Positions 17,315 through 25,020 of a DNA stretch of 43,168 bases are shown here, piece by piece; position 1 is the stretch's first letter; the number at the start of each line of letters is the position of its first letter. The stretch comes from an uncultured Desulfomonile sp. (GTDB taxonomy: Bacteria; Desulfobacterota; Desulfomonilia; Desulfomonilales; Desulfomonilaceae): the NCBI GenBank assembly GCA_903896745.1, contig CAITZA010000156.1, positions 1 to 43,168 on the forward strand. Reading direction: 5' to 3'. Both the position numbers and the translations under genes were made by a program. Below the pieces are notes generated by a model, which ran no database searches, was not told the origin of the DNA, and was given only the letters and a program-made list of their open reading frames with translations.

Positions 17315-17794
17315 ATGTCCAGCCTGATACCATGGCTTAGCAAGTCACCGAATAAGGTTTCGGAGAGTTCGGTAAGCGAATTCAAGCGAGAAATCGACAC
17401 ATTATTTGACAATTTTTTTGGCGCCAAATGGCCGCTGGCGTTTTCTGCGGAATCCAAGGGCTTCTTTCCGGCTTTCGACGTAAGGGAAACTGAGGATGAT
17501 CTGTTGGTTAGCGCAGAGTTACCGGGTGTGGAAGCATCCGACATCGAAGTAAACCTTGTTGGAAGCGTGTTGGTAATCAAGGGGGAGAAGAAGGAAGAAA
17601 AAGAAGAAAAAGGCGAAAACAGACACACAGTGGAGAGGACTTACGGTAGTTTTACCAGGTCGGTCACCATCCCTTGCGATGTAATCCAAGACAAGATTGA
17701 AGCCAATTTCAGGAATGGCGTCCTTGAATTGAAACTGCCCAAGGCGCAGCATGAAAAGAAAACAGCGCGTAAGATAGAGGTCAAGCAGTCATAA
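17315..17794 (+). CDS. Small heat shock protein, Hsp20/alpha-crystallin family
   Basis: 159-residue small chaperone that holds unfolded proteins. The alpha-crystallin domain runs about 52-150: FPAFDVRETEDDLLVSAELPGV, the acidic/basic loop KGEKKEEKEEKGEN, ERTYGSFTRSVTIPCDV and the ending NGVLELKLPK, all typical of bacterial HspA proteins. The ATG at 17315 has GGGGG nine bases upstream; earlier in-frame ATGs at 17282 and 17294 lack a ribosome site. The C-terminal I-x-I/V anchor is present as KIEVKQS. Confidence 0.92.
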   Translation: MSSLIPWLSKSPNKVSESSVSEFKREIDTLFDNFFGAKWPLAFSAESKGFFPAFDVRETEDDLLVSAELPGVEASDIEVNLVGSVLVIKGEKKEEKEEKGENRHTVERTYGSFTRSVTIPCDVIQDKIEANFRNGVLELKLPKAQHEKKTARKIEVKQS

Positions 17795-17840
17795 TACTCT
17801 GACTCAGAGGAAACGCGATGCGCCCATCAGCCTGGAATGG

Positions 17841-17869
17841 GGGAGCCAGTCCCCCCTCAGACGGCTCCC
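17841..17869 (+). terminator. Hairpin between hsp20 and the S1-domain gene
   Basis: GGGAGCC/GGCTCCC with a 15-base loop, in the gap between two convergent genes. The T-run that should follow is poor, so it is a weak terminator or an RNA-stabilising 3' hairpin. Confidence 0.4.
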
Positions 17870-17889
17870 TCAATCCTTTACAAAACCGT

Positions 17890-19353
17890 TCATTTTTTCT
17901 GCAGCTTATCTCTCAATATGTCTCCAAGAGTACCGAAAGGCTTATGAGCCACGCCCTTTGACCTGAAATCTTCTATCTGCTGTTTCTCCTGGAGCAGGCC
18001 CATGGATTTCAGACTCAGCGATATTCTGTCGGATGACTCGTCTATTGACAAGATCTGGCAATCAATGTTGGCGCCAATTGGAAATCTCTTTTTTAAATCG
18101 ATGGACTTGGGGCCATCTATTTCAGATACATGCAACAGACCCGTACTGCCTCCAGGCAATTTGACGAATACTCCATAATCCTGGATGCTATCAACGGATC
18201 CGGTAATGATCATTCCCTGCCTGAGTTCCACGCTTTGTCGTTCATCGGATTCTGGAGATTGTTTTTCGAGTTCGAGGCCTATTCTTTTGGCAAAGGGGTC
18301 TATAGAGATGATCCGCGCATCCAGGGCCATACCTGGAGAAACAACCTCCCGAGGATGGTTTATTCTTCTTCCCTGCCCGAGGTTGGAAATGTGAATAAGC
18401 CCCTCGATCCCCGGCTCAAGTTCCAGAAAAACGCCAAAGGCAGTAAGACGTTGAACAATCCCATGAACGTTGGAACCGACAGAGTACCTGGATTCAACGG
18501 TCGTCCAGGGGTCTTGCGTCGCCTGTTTGACGCTTAGGGAAATCCTATTTCGGTCCCAATCCAGACTTATGATTTTGACCGGGATCTGGAGCCCGACAAG
18601 CAGATATTCCGAAATATCGCCTACCCGGGCCCAGGAGATTTCTGATATCGGAACAAGCCCTTCAATACCGCCTATATCCACAAAGGCCCCAAAAGACTCG
18701 ATCCGCTTGACCGTTCCTGTCAGGACATCGTCTACGTTCAGCGTATTTTGTAGTTCCTTGATTCTTTCGAGTCGCTCTTCCTCAAGAACTCGCCTTCTCG
18801 ACAAAACTATATTCTTGCCTCTATCTGAATACTCCGTAATTCTGAAAGAAAACTTCTGGCCAATATATTCCTGAGCAGGTCTTGCTGAAGACAGATCAAT
18901 CTGTGAATAGGGACAAAAAGCAAGGTTCCCAAACAGCTTCACTGAAAAACCTCCCTTACGTTCCTCCATCACAAGTCCTTCAACCGGAATTCCTCTGTGA
19001 AACGCTTCTCTGGCGGCTTCAGAAGAAGCTGCCATAGTCATTTTCCTGCTGAGAAGGACTTCACCATCAGATTTTTTGATGATATACGCTGTAATCGTAT
19101 CACCCTTCCTGACGGTCAGAGCGCCACTGTCGTCCAGAAGTTCGTCCCTGGATATGATGCCTTCTGTCTTTCCTCCAATATCAAGAAATATCCATTCGTC
19201 ACCAATGGAAACAATGTCAGCGACAATCTTGTTCTGATCGGCTGCAGAGCCCCTGGTTGCTGTCTGTGAGGCCTCGAAAAGAGTGGCAAAATCCTCTGTA
19301 TCATCAGTTTCAAAACCACCCGCTGATTGTTCTCTGAAATCCATGTCCTTCAT
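17890..19353 (-). CDS. Five-S1-domain RNA-binding protein (ribosomal protein S1-like)
   Basis: 487 residues with five S1/OB-fold repeats, at about 41-105, 121-188, 208-276, 292-364 and 378-449. The third (GTVKRIESFGAFVDIGGIEGLVPISEIS), fourth (GIVQRLTAFGVFLELEPGIEGLIHIS) and fifth (GSVDSIQDYGVFVKLPGGSTGLLHVSEI) are canonical; the first two are diverged, as in the ribosome-binding domains of S1. A classical S1 has six repeats and about 550 residues, so this is either a shortened S1 or a second S1-like protein. The acidic N-terminal 40 residues and the C-terminal basic tail are typical. GGAAGG precedes the ATG at 19353; it is monocistronic. Expected to bind mRNA in translation. Confidence 0.88.
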   Translation of the reverse strand: MKDMDFREQSAGGFETDDTEDFATLFEASQTATRGSAADQNKIVADIVSIGDEWIFLDIGGKTEGIISRDELLDDSGALTVRKGDTITAYIIKKSDGEVLLSRKMTMAASSEAAREAFHRGIPVEGLVMEERKGGFSVKLFGNLAFCPYSQIDLSSARPAQEYIGQKFSFRITEYSDRGKNIVLSRRRVLEEERLERIKELQNTLNVDDVLTGTVKRIESFGAFVDIGGIEGLVPISEISWARVGDISEYLLVGLQIPVKIISLDWDRNRISLSVKQATQDPWTTVESRYSVGSNVHGIVQRLTAFGVFLELEPGIEGLIHISNLGQGRRINHPREVVSPGMALDARIISIDPFAKRIGLELEKQSPESDERQSVELRQGMIITGSVDSIQDYGVFVKLPGGSTGLLHVSEIDGPKSIDLKKRFPIGANIDCQILSIDESSDRISLSLKSMGLLQEKQQIEDFRSKGVAHKPFGTLGDILRDKLQKK

Positions 19354-19596
19354 AATTGAGCCTTCCGATTTGCGTTTGAAACAATTAGTCCTAGATATAT
19401 TTTTTTTCCGTTAGTTGCAAGTCCCCTAATGCTTTGCTATGTTGTCCAGGCATCAGGCTGTAGCATTCTCATTTCCATACAACATCGAAAACCGGATACG
19501 GTTCTAGTCACCTATATCCTTGAAATCCGAAATTAATGGCAGTTTCCGGTGACGGATTCCAACCATTTTCGGGTATTTGTCGAAAGGCGTTTTTTC

Positions 19597-20655
19597 ATGC
19601 CGTTTGTAAGACGAAACGAGATTAGCTGGAATGAGCGATACCGTCGCTGTCTTTATTTTTTTCTTCGGGATGAGCTGGATAGATTGTTCATTTCCGAAGG
19701 ACTGATTGAGTCGTATAGGGCATTCAAAGAGAATAATGAGGATTACCCTTTTGTCGAGATGAGAGAACTCAAACCGCGATCGCGAAATGTTGGTCACGAA
19801 TATGTTAATCATAAACATTTCATCGTAATTTTTTCCGAAGGCTCTATTCCCACTGACTCCAAGATACACATAAGGTTTTTCGATTCTAACAAGGTTACAA
19901 AGGAAAACCTCTATCATCTGGGAGTTCTTGATCTTAGGGATGTATTTCACCATAGAATGAGATTCTTTGACGACGCAGAGTTTCCGAATCTGTTAATAAG
20001 ACTACTTAAATCCGACTTTTCTGTCCTTGTGCAGTTGGACCCATCTCTTAAAAGCAGATATCGTTATGGGTTGTCCCATTTTCATGTTCGCATTGACTGG
20101 CCCGTGGCTTATGCCGCTGAGGATCTGGGCAAACACCTTAGATACATTTCTCGAGAACTTTACGAAAAGGGAGACAAGTTAGCCGAAAATCTGCAGCAAA
20201 AGCTTTACGAATTTTATGGTTTTCATCACACGGTTGGAGGTCGACGCACCGCTGCGCTTGTAGCGGCTCGCTTCATGTCCAGATTTGACTTCATTTCCAC
20301 AATCTACATTTGTTCTTCAGAAGCCAGGTCATTGATAAGGCTGTCAGAGCAGGGCATCTCCAAATACGCCCTGATTCGCATTTCAAATGAAGAAATCAAG
20401 GAGTTGGCCCAAAACGTCAGAATGTCGGAAAGCGAATTCGTAGCCGCCTATTTAATAGACAAGACTCCCGACTACGGTGTGGGAATATTCCTTGTATCTT
20501 ATGAACATAACGAACATTCTACTGCGCCTGTTGATGGAAAGCTACGCGACCTGAACCCCGACTATCAATGGCTGAATGTAGACTTGCAGCTTCTGGCCCC
20601 CCCGCCGTGTAGAGGTGACGTGCGACCAATAGCATTGAGAAAGGTCTATGCCTGA
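19597..20655 (+). CDS. Conserved-looking hypothetical protein, family not recognised
   Basis: 352 residues from the ATG at 19597, preceded by GAAAGG; a GTG at 19549 in the same frame is possible but has no ribosome site. The protein is soluble, charged and aromatic-rich, with no signal peptide or membrane segment. It seems to have an N-terminal alpha/beta part (about 80-150, HFIVIFSEGSIPTDSKIHIRFFDS), a middle helical part, and a segment with HTVGGRRTAALVAARFMSRFDFISTIY near 225-250. I cannot name a family or a function. Neighbours (S1 protein and NikR on the opposite strand) give no hint. Confidence 0.7.
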   Translation: MPFVRRNEISWNERYRRCLYFFLRDELDRLFISEGLIESYRAFKENNEDYPFVEMRELKPRSRNVGHEYVNHKHFIVIFSEGSIPTDSKIHIRFFDSNKVTKENLYHLGVLDLRDVFHHRMRFFDDAEFPNLLIRLLKSDFSVLVQLDPSLKSRYRYGLSHFHVRIDWPVAYAAEDLGKHLRYISRELYEKGDKLAENLQQKLYEFYGFHHTVGGRRTAALVAARFMSRFDFISTIYICSSEARSLIRLSEQGISKYALIRISNEEIKELAQNVRMSESEFVAAYLIDKTPDYGVGIFLVSYEHNEHSTAPVDGKLRDLNPDYQWLNVDLQLLAPPPCRGDVRPIALRKVYA

Positions 20656-20690
20656 TCAGTGTATTTGTGGCTGAAACACCGGCACATGTT

Positions 20691-21110
20691 TCAGTCAATT
20701 TCACTACCTGTGGTGGTCATTGTTATTTTGCCGTGTTTAACACCTCTGGTAGAAATTAACAGCTCCCCAATTTTTTTTACTTGGTCAGCTTCCCCCCTGA
20801 CTATCAAGACCTCGAGACAGTTGTGGTGGTCTAAATGGACATGAATGGCTGAAACAATGAGGTCATGGGTTCGATGCTGGATTTCCGTCAACTTTTGGGC
20901 CAGATCACTCTGTTCATGGTTGTAAACAACAGTTACAGTGCCTACAACCTCGTGCCCCGAACCACTCCATTGATCCTCAACCAGACGATCCCTGATTAAA
21001 TCCCTTATTGCTTCTGAACGGTTGGTATAACCTTTTACCGAGATTAGAGCGTCGAACTTCTCCAGCAGGTCTTCCGGTATTGAAACACCAAATCTCACTA
21101 ATTCGGCCAT
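20691..21110 (-). CDS. nikR: Nickel-responsive transcriptional repressor NikR
   Basis: 139 residues: an N-terminal ribbon-helix-helix DNA-binding domain ([20 protein letters not shown], then [13 protein letters not shown]), and a C-terminal ACT-like nickel domain. The Ni(II) ligands of E. coli NikR (H76, H87, H89, C95) correspond to H79, H90, H92 and C98 here, in [11 protein letters not shown]. The ATG at 21110 has GAGG nine bases upstream; the GTG at 21125 lacks one. It should repress nickel uptake when nickel is abundant. No nickel transporter or hydrogenase gene is in the window and I saw no NikR operator, so the targets lie elsewhere. Confidence 0.93.
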   Translation of the reverse strand: MAELVRFGVSIPEDLLEKFDALISVKGYTNRSEAIRDLIRDRLVEDQWSGSGHEVVGTVTVVYNHEQSDLAQKLTEIQHRTHDLIVSAIHVHLDHHNCLEVLIVRGEADQVKKIGELLISTRGVKHGKITMTTTGSEID

Positions 21111-21236
21111 TTGCGATTTCCTCACATCGAGTCGTGAATTGATACGAGCATCTTTTAGCCAGACAAGGCAATATACATCATTTCACCGCTCAGACGCCAA
21201 TTATCAACACACCAGCGCATCAAAGACATTTGACGC

Positions 21237-21704
21237 TTACCTGAAGTTGGGATCTTTCATGTTTTTTTCAACATTGTCTATGATGCATTTTGCCCAGTTA
21301 TTATTAACCGTATACACCATTTCCAGGCCTTGCCGTTCAGACGTGATAATTCCCCTACTCTTTAGATGAATCAGGTGCTGGGAAACGGTCGCCTGGTGAA
21401 GACCAAGGCATTCCTGCATGTTTTTCACGTTGCATCCCCCCACCTTTAGCAGTCCGTAAACAATCTTGAGTCTGATCGGGTGCCCTAGCGCCTTGAAAAT
21501 CTCAGCCTCACGCGAAAACTCCTTTTTCTTTATCTCCATAAAGAGTTGGTCACGTAAGGGGTCCACTATTAACTGAGGGGAACTGTCCTGACCAGTAGAG
21601 GTTTCATCGACACTAATCTCATCGAGAGAATTGAAGTCATTGAAAGAATATGATTGAGAATCACTTGCCTTATCTTCGGATGACTTTTGTGAGAAAAGTT
21701 TCAT
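21237..21704 (-). CDS. ArsR-family winged-helix repressor with paired cysteines
   Basis: 155 residues. The last 100 form an ArsR/SmtB winged helix: ALGHPIRLKIVYGLL, the recognition helix LHQATVSQHLIHLKSRGII, then the wing ERQGLEMVYTV. The first 55 residues are an unusual hydrophilic, Ser/Asp-rich extension. C91 and C99 (VGGCNVKNMQECLG) flank the helix before the recognition helix, near the place where metal or thiol sensors of this family bind their ligand, and C140 sits in the last helix. This resembles the thiol/metal-sensing ArsR subgroup. The start ATG has a poor ribosome site. It is the last gene of a cluster after a redoxin and a putative selenoprotein, so it probably regulates them. 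Confidence 0.85.
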   Translation of the reverse strand: MKLFSQKSSEDKASDSQSYSFNDFNSLDEISVDETSTGQDSSPQLIVDPLRDQLFMEIKKKEFSREAEIFKALGHPIRLKIVYGLLKVGGCNVKNMQECLGLHQATVSQHLIHLKSRGIITSERQGLEMVYTVNNNWAKCIIDNVEKNMKDPNFR

Positions 21705-21747
21705 CTCTATGTATCCCTGGAACCAACCCGGGCAACCGGTGTTCCCG

Positions 21748-21888
21748 TTATTGTTTGTTTTCTTTTCCCCTATCCACGGGGGAACAACTGGGGGACATTC
21801 AGGTGGACACGCCCATCTTGGGAAGCACCCATCTGTTCAAAGCAATCCACCCTATTACAATAGCCAGCAACAATAATGTTTCCAACAA
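21748..21888 (-). CDS. Candidate selenocysteine-containing small membrane protein (in-frame TGA)
   Basis: A 46-residue reading starting at TTG 21888 (AGAGGAG six bases upstream) and ending at TAA 21750-21748. It has one in-frame TGA at 21801-21799 (codon 30). The sequence is one transmembrane helix (LLETLLLLAIVIGWIALNRW) followed by VLPKMGVST-U-MSPSCSPVDRGKENKQ. A Cys five residues after the TGA codon gives a U-x4-C pair that could act in redox or metal binding. A stem-loop with G in its loop lies about 14 bases after the TGA, where a bacterial SECIS belongs. If TGA is a stop, a 29-residue peptide would be made instead. It follows a redoxin and precedes an ArsR gene. I do not know a named family. 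The reading with Sec is inference. Confidence 0.6.
21765..21784 (-). promoter_or_regulatory. SECIS-like hairpin downstream of the in-frame TGA
   Basis: On the minus strand TTCCCC (21784-21779) pairs with GGGGAA (21770-21765), leaving loop CGTGGATA. The stem begins 14 bases after the TGA and the loop about 20 bases after it, within the range of bacterial SECIS elements, whose apical loop carries an early G. The hairpin is inside the coding sequence and would be translated. Confidence 0.5.
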
Positions 21889-21903
21889 TTGAATCTCCTC
21901 TAG

Positions 21904-21933
21904 AAAAAGGGGCAGTCTAAAAGGAATTGCCCC
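21904..21933 (-). terminator. Intrinsic terminator between redoxin gene and the small TGA gene
   Basis: Minus strand stem GGGGCA/TGCCCC (21933-21928/21914-21909) with 13-base loop, then TTTTT. Only ten or so bases separate the T-run from the ribosome site of the small gene. It should stop most redoxin transcripts and let a fraction continue to the small gene and arsR. Confidence 0.65.
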
Positions 21934-21945
21934 ACTTACAGCAAT

Positions 21946-22686
21946 TTATTTTAACAAACTGACATTGATTTGACGGGGAAAAGACATGAGCTTGTTAAGC
22001 CATCCAATCCCTTCGTCCGTTGGATCAATTTTATTATTGTTAACAACATCGGTCTTCAGAAAAGAACTCATAGTGTCATGAATGGACTGAGACATCCAGT
22101 TAACCATACCGGTATGCCCAGCCACAACCTTACCTTGTCTGTCCAGAACGTAGGTTGAAGGAAAAGCCTTGATCTCGAATACTGCCTCATTGGCTTCATT
22201 GATTACATAGTACCCCATTAAACGACCGCGTACAACATTTTCGACAAAGGCCTTCTTCCCGGGCATCCTGCTGGCAATCAACATATGGCTCAGGTATTTG
22301 GAGCCATTATTTCTGATCCACGATGGATCATCCCACAAATCCACACCTATGATTTTGACGTCCGAGGGGTTGAATTTTCGAACAAACTCCTTCAAAGATT
22401 CCTTTTCCACCACACAATAAGGACAGTCTTTTTTCCAGAAGTTTAGAATAACAACTTTTCCAGCATAATCGGACAGACTGATCATTTTCCCATCAATTCC
22501 AGCCAGTCTAATATCCCCCGGAGTCGTGGGAACACCAAATATGTCCAGCCTGTCTCCGCCGGCGCTGGTTGCAAAGGCTGATGATCCCAGACCAATTCCC
22601 AGGACGACAATGCTCAAAACCACTAATTTCCCGACAATGCTTGCAAACAAGTTCCGGTTACTCAACTTCATTCTCCGTCTCGACAT
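21946..22686 (-). CDS. TlpA/ResA-like secreted thiol-disulfide redoxin
   Basis: 246 residues from the ATG at 22686 (a second ATG at 22671 is also possible; neither has a good ribosome site). The N-terminus has a basic start and a hydrophobic signal/anchor (residues about 13-39, VVLSIVVLGIGLGSSAFA). The thioredoxin fold holds the active site CPYC (C88, C91) in ILNFWKKDCPYCVVEKESL, and the cis-proline FPSTYVLDRQGKVV region (residue about 188). There is an insertion after the active site (KYLSHMLIASRMPGKKAFVENVVRG). It probably reduces or oxidises envelope proteins. It is followed by a terminator, then by the putative selenoprotein and arsR genes. Confidence 0.88.
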   Translation of the reverse strand: MSRRRMKLSNRNLFASIVGKLVVLSIVVLGIGLGSSAFATSAGGDRLDIFGVPTTPGDIRLAGIDGKMISLSDYAGKVVILNFWKKDCPYCVVEKESLKEFVRKFNPSDVKIIGVDLWDDPSWIRNNGSKYLSHMLIASRMPGKKAFVENVVRGRLMGYYVINEANEAVFEIKAFPSTYVLDRQGKVVAGHTGMVNWMSQSIHDTMSSFLKTDVVNNNKIDPTDEGIGWLNKLMSFPRQINVSLLK

Positions 22687-22696
22687 TACTATTATG

Positions 22697-22725
22697 TGAA
22701 TATCTGAATATAACAGTTTTGTCAA
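22697..22725 (-). promoter_or_regulatory. Candidate redoxin promoter with direct repeats
   Basis: Minus strand TTGACA (22725-22720), 17-base spacer, TATTCA (22702-22697). The plus strand reads TGAATATC-TGAATATA at 22697-22712, a direct repeat on top of the -10 region; it would suit a regulator such as the ArsR protein encoded downstream. The -10 is weak. Confidence 0.4.
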
Positions 22726-22942
22726 GACAGGTTTCTGGATCAACGATTTTTTTAAAATATTACATTGATTTAGTAAAGAACTTTTTTGGGGCGTCAGGTT
22801 TTCCATTCATGATCCGGGATTTTCTGGCATACGCTTCATAAAAGACCAGTAGATACTTCACAATTTTTTGGGGCCTGAATCGAAACAACTCAGATACGAA
22901 TTTATTAAAACCTTCTGCCCCGACATCGCGCATTCATTCCCA

Positions 22943-24271
22943 TCATGGCTCTTCGCGAAATAATTTTACCCGACCAAATTCGCCGTCGTAGCCTGGATCA
23001 AGAATTACGTGGCCGGATCTAACTTTCTCTAACGCTTCCAAAACGCTATCAGGCGCCCTCCCCCTCATCTCGTCTGGTCGGAATACCGACAGGATGAAGA
23101 GTTCAGGACCAATTTTGGAAATCATATTCATGTAAACTTCAAAAACTTTTTTGGATTTTTGGCCAACATGCAGAGCTTCAGATATAACCTCGACGAGTGG
23201 TATCATTTTCCAGTAATATGCGGACCTGCCTGACAGTTGGGGGGCTTCCCTGTCGGAAAGTTCATGAACCCTGTTCATCACGCCCACGGTCAGCGTTTTT
23301 CCACATACCGGACACAGGTTGTTTTGAAGTTTTGTTTCTGATGGATTGAGACGGACATGACATTTCCTGTGACCGTCCCAATGATATTTTCCTTCCTCGG
23401 GGAAAAATTCGATGGTTCCTAGGAAAGCGTCCTGTTTTTCGTTGAAATTCGGCGATGACATAATAGAAGTAACCGGGAACGAAACATTTCTCAGTAGTTT
23501 TTTTCCTGACCCTCCCAGTTTTATGGAGTACCTGATGCCATCAAAAGTTGGTTGACCTGTAAAGATATTTGCTTCCCGACCGAGCTTTGAAGGGGAATGA
23601 GTGTCAGAATTGGATATCAGCGTATAATCATCTAGGCTGGATACCCTTCTATTCATGTCGGGATCAGATGAAAGTCCTGTTTCGAGAGCAAATATGTGTT
23701 CTGACAAATCTTCAAAGCATTCCTGAACAGAATTGAATCCTGATTTGGATCCCAGAAGAGAAAACCACGGTGTCCAGATATGGGCCGGTACGATGTAAGA
23801 CTCGTTGGAGGCCTCTAACGCCATTTCCAGCAGGTTTCTGCTATCGAGTCCCAGTATTGGCCGACCGTCAGACTTCAAGTTTCCGATGGATTCAAGTTTT
23901 TTGCAGAAAATTTTCATCGACTCCATATTCGGCATGAAAACCAGGTTGTGAATTTTTCGTACCCTGCCATTTTTTTTATATATAGAGCTAATTTCGACAT
24001 TCAAGATGAACCGCACTTCCCGGAGATCGTATCTGGATGGGGTCGGATTATTGCTGTATCTGAAGCTTTTCCTGAATCTTAACAGGCCTGTTCCATCTTC
24101 TTCGAGGCTATCGAGAATTTCCTGTCGCCAAGCCGGGTGGGTAAAGTCCCCTGTGGCCACCACCTTGATTCCTTTGATGGAAGCCCATGCCGCCAGATTT
24201 ACCAGGTCACTATCACGCGATGTGGCTCTGGAGTATTTTGAGTGAACATGTAAGTCCGCAAAATATATCAT
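22943..24271 (-). CDS. PHP-domain DNA repair nuclease, EndoQ-like
   Basis: 442 residues. It starts MIYFADLHVHSKYSRATS with the PHP metal motif HVH (H8, H10), then ATGDFTHP (D42, H45) and SNSDTHSPSKLGRE; these are PHP metal ligands. A C-terminal zinc-finger-like region has a cysteine followed about 18 residues later by CPVCGKTLTVGVMNRVHELSDR. This arrangement is that of the family that includes Pyrococcus endonuclease Q, which cuts DNA at deaminated bases; bacterial relatives are widespread. The substrate here is inferred from the family. The start at 24271 is chosen because it matches the family's MxYxADLH opening; the ATG at 24292 has no ribosome site and neither is strong. Confidence 0.8.
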   Translation of the reverse strand: MIYFADLHVHSKYSRATSRDSDLVNLAAWASIKGIKVVATGDFTHPAWRQEILDSLEEDGTGLLRFRKSFRYSNNPTPSRYDLREVRFILNVEISSIYKKNGRVRKIHNLVFMPNMESMKIFCKKLESIGNLKSDGRPILGLDSRNLLEMALEASNESYIVPAHIWTPWFSLLGSKSGFNSVQECFEDLSEHIFALETGLSSDPDMNRRVSSLDDYTLISNSDTHSPSKLGREANIFTGQPTFDGIRYSIKLGGSGKKLLRNVSFPVTSIMSSPNFNEKQDAFLGTIEFFPEEGKYHWDGHRKCHVRLNPSETKLQNNLCPVCGKTLTVGVMNRVHELSDREAPQLSGRSAYYWKMIPLVEVISEALHVGQKSKKVFEVYMNMISKIGPELFILSVFRPDEMRGRAPDSVLEALEKVRSGHVILDPGYDGEFGRVKLFREEP

Positions 24272-24296
24272 AATGTTTCTTTCGCATAACAAGAAT

Positions 24297-24345
24297 GTTG
24301 AGTGGCGCTCCGAAAATCGTTCTCCAGCATAAAGCGCCGCTCAAC
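24297..24345. repeat. Long inverted repeat upstream of EndoQ-like gene
   Basis: GTTGAGTGGCGCT (24297-24309) pairs with AGCGCCGCTCAAC (24333-24345), 12 of 13 positions, loop 23 bases. No T-run on either side. It may be a hairpin in the EndoQ mRNA leader, a small structured RNA or a repetitive extragenic element; a genome-wide search would tell. Confidence 0.5.
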
Positions 24346-24366
24346 AGCCAATTAAAGCAATTTATC

Positions 24367-24395
24367 TTGACATTTTGAGCCTTAGACCATAACAA
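24367..24395 (+). promoter_or_regulatory. Candidate promoter upstream of HU, for the leader RNA
   Basis: TTGACA (24367-24372), 17-base spacer, TAACAA (24390-24395; weak). If used, it would give a transcript beginning near 24402 that meets the terminator at 24544-24571 before reaching the HU gene. Confidence 0.4.
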
Positions 24396-24543
24396 TGTTG
24401 TTCGCAATATACCTGATGCCCACGTCGCTGTGTTAAAGATCATTTTGTTGGACGCCGGGACTTGGATGTCTAAAAGCCATGGAATCTGAATTCCTGGCGA
24501 GGCCGGATGTTCACAATCATACTTTGGCCAGGTACTTTGTGCA

Positions 24544-24571
24544 ACCCGCTATGGCGGGTGAAACTTTTTTG
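24544..24571 (+). terminator. Terminator-like hairpin in the HU leader
   Basis: ACCCGC/GCGGGT stem (6 bp) with loop TATG (24544-24559), then GAAAC and six T. It stands about 65 bases before the HU start codon. It could be an attenuator for HU or the end of a small RNA of about 170 bases. Confidence 0.55.
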
Positions 24572-24588
24572 ACTCTGAAAAAGATTTT

Positions 24589-24602
24589 CGGGAGACATCC
24601 CG
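24589..24602 (+). promoter_or_regulatory. Short perfect hairpin before HU
   Basis: CGGGA-GACA-TCCCG, 33 bases before the HU start codon. It may be part of the same leader regulation as the terminator-like hairpin above it. Confidence 0.4.
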
Positions 24603-24635
24603 TATGAAATACCAGTAGTCATTACGGAGACAGTT

Positions 24636-24911
24636 ATGAACAAATCTGATCTTGTGAAGCAATTATCTAAAGAGACAGAGCTTCCAATGCGCAAATCAGA
24701 AGAAATCGTGGACATGGTTTTCAATACTATGTCTGAGGCCCTCGAGAGAAGCGACAGGATTGAAATTAGAGGTTTTGGATCATTTGTGGTTAAGGAATAC
24801 AAGGGTTATACAGGACGCAATCCTAAAACCGGCGAGCAAATAACGGTCAAATCGAAAAGGCTTCCATTTTTTAAGGCTGGAAAGGAATTGAAAGAAAACA
24901 TCAACAAATAA
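24636..24911 (+). CDS. hup: HU/IHF-family DNA-bending protein
   Basis: 91 residues, full length for HU. It starts MNKSDLVKQLSKETELP and contains the core GFGSFVVKEYKGYTGRNPKTGEQI; the arm motif GRNPKTGE carries the proline that intercalates DNA. The ending FFKAGKELKENINK is typical. GGAG lies upstream of the ATG. It compacts the nucleoid. The leader contains two hairpins, one with a T-run, so expression may be attenuated. Confidence 0.95.
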   Translation: MNKSDLVKQLSKETELPMRKSEEIVDMVFNTMSEALERSDRIEIRGFGSFVVKEYKGYTGRNPKTGEQITVKSKRLPFFKAGKELKENINK

Positions 24912-25020
24912 AGGGTCAGACTGTTCCTTAAGGCTGTCCCATCAATTGGATGTTATTTCTTTTTTTGGTTCAACTCCCGAAACTTGATGCAATATCCGAA
25001 TTCACCTAACATGTGGCGCC

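Noticed and set aside
18130-18537. 135-codon frame on the plus strand
   Set aside because: Antisense to the S1-domain gene.
19504-19953. 149-codon frame on the minus strand
   Set aside because: Overlaps the unrecognised 352-residue gene, which has the better ribosome site and longer protein-like sequence.
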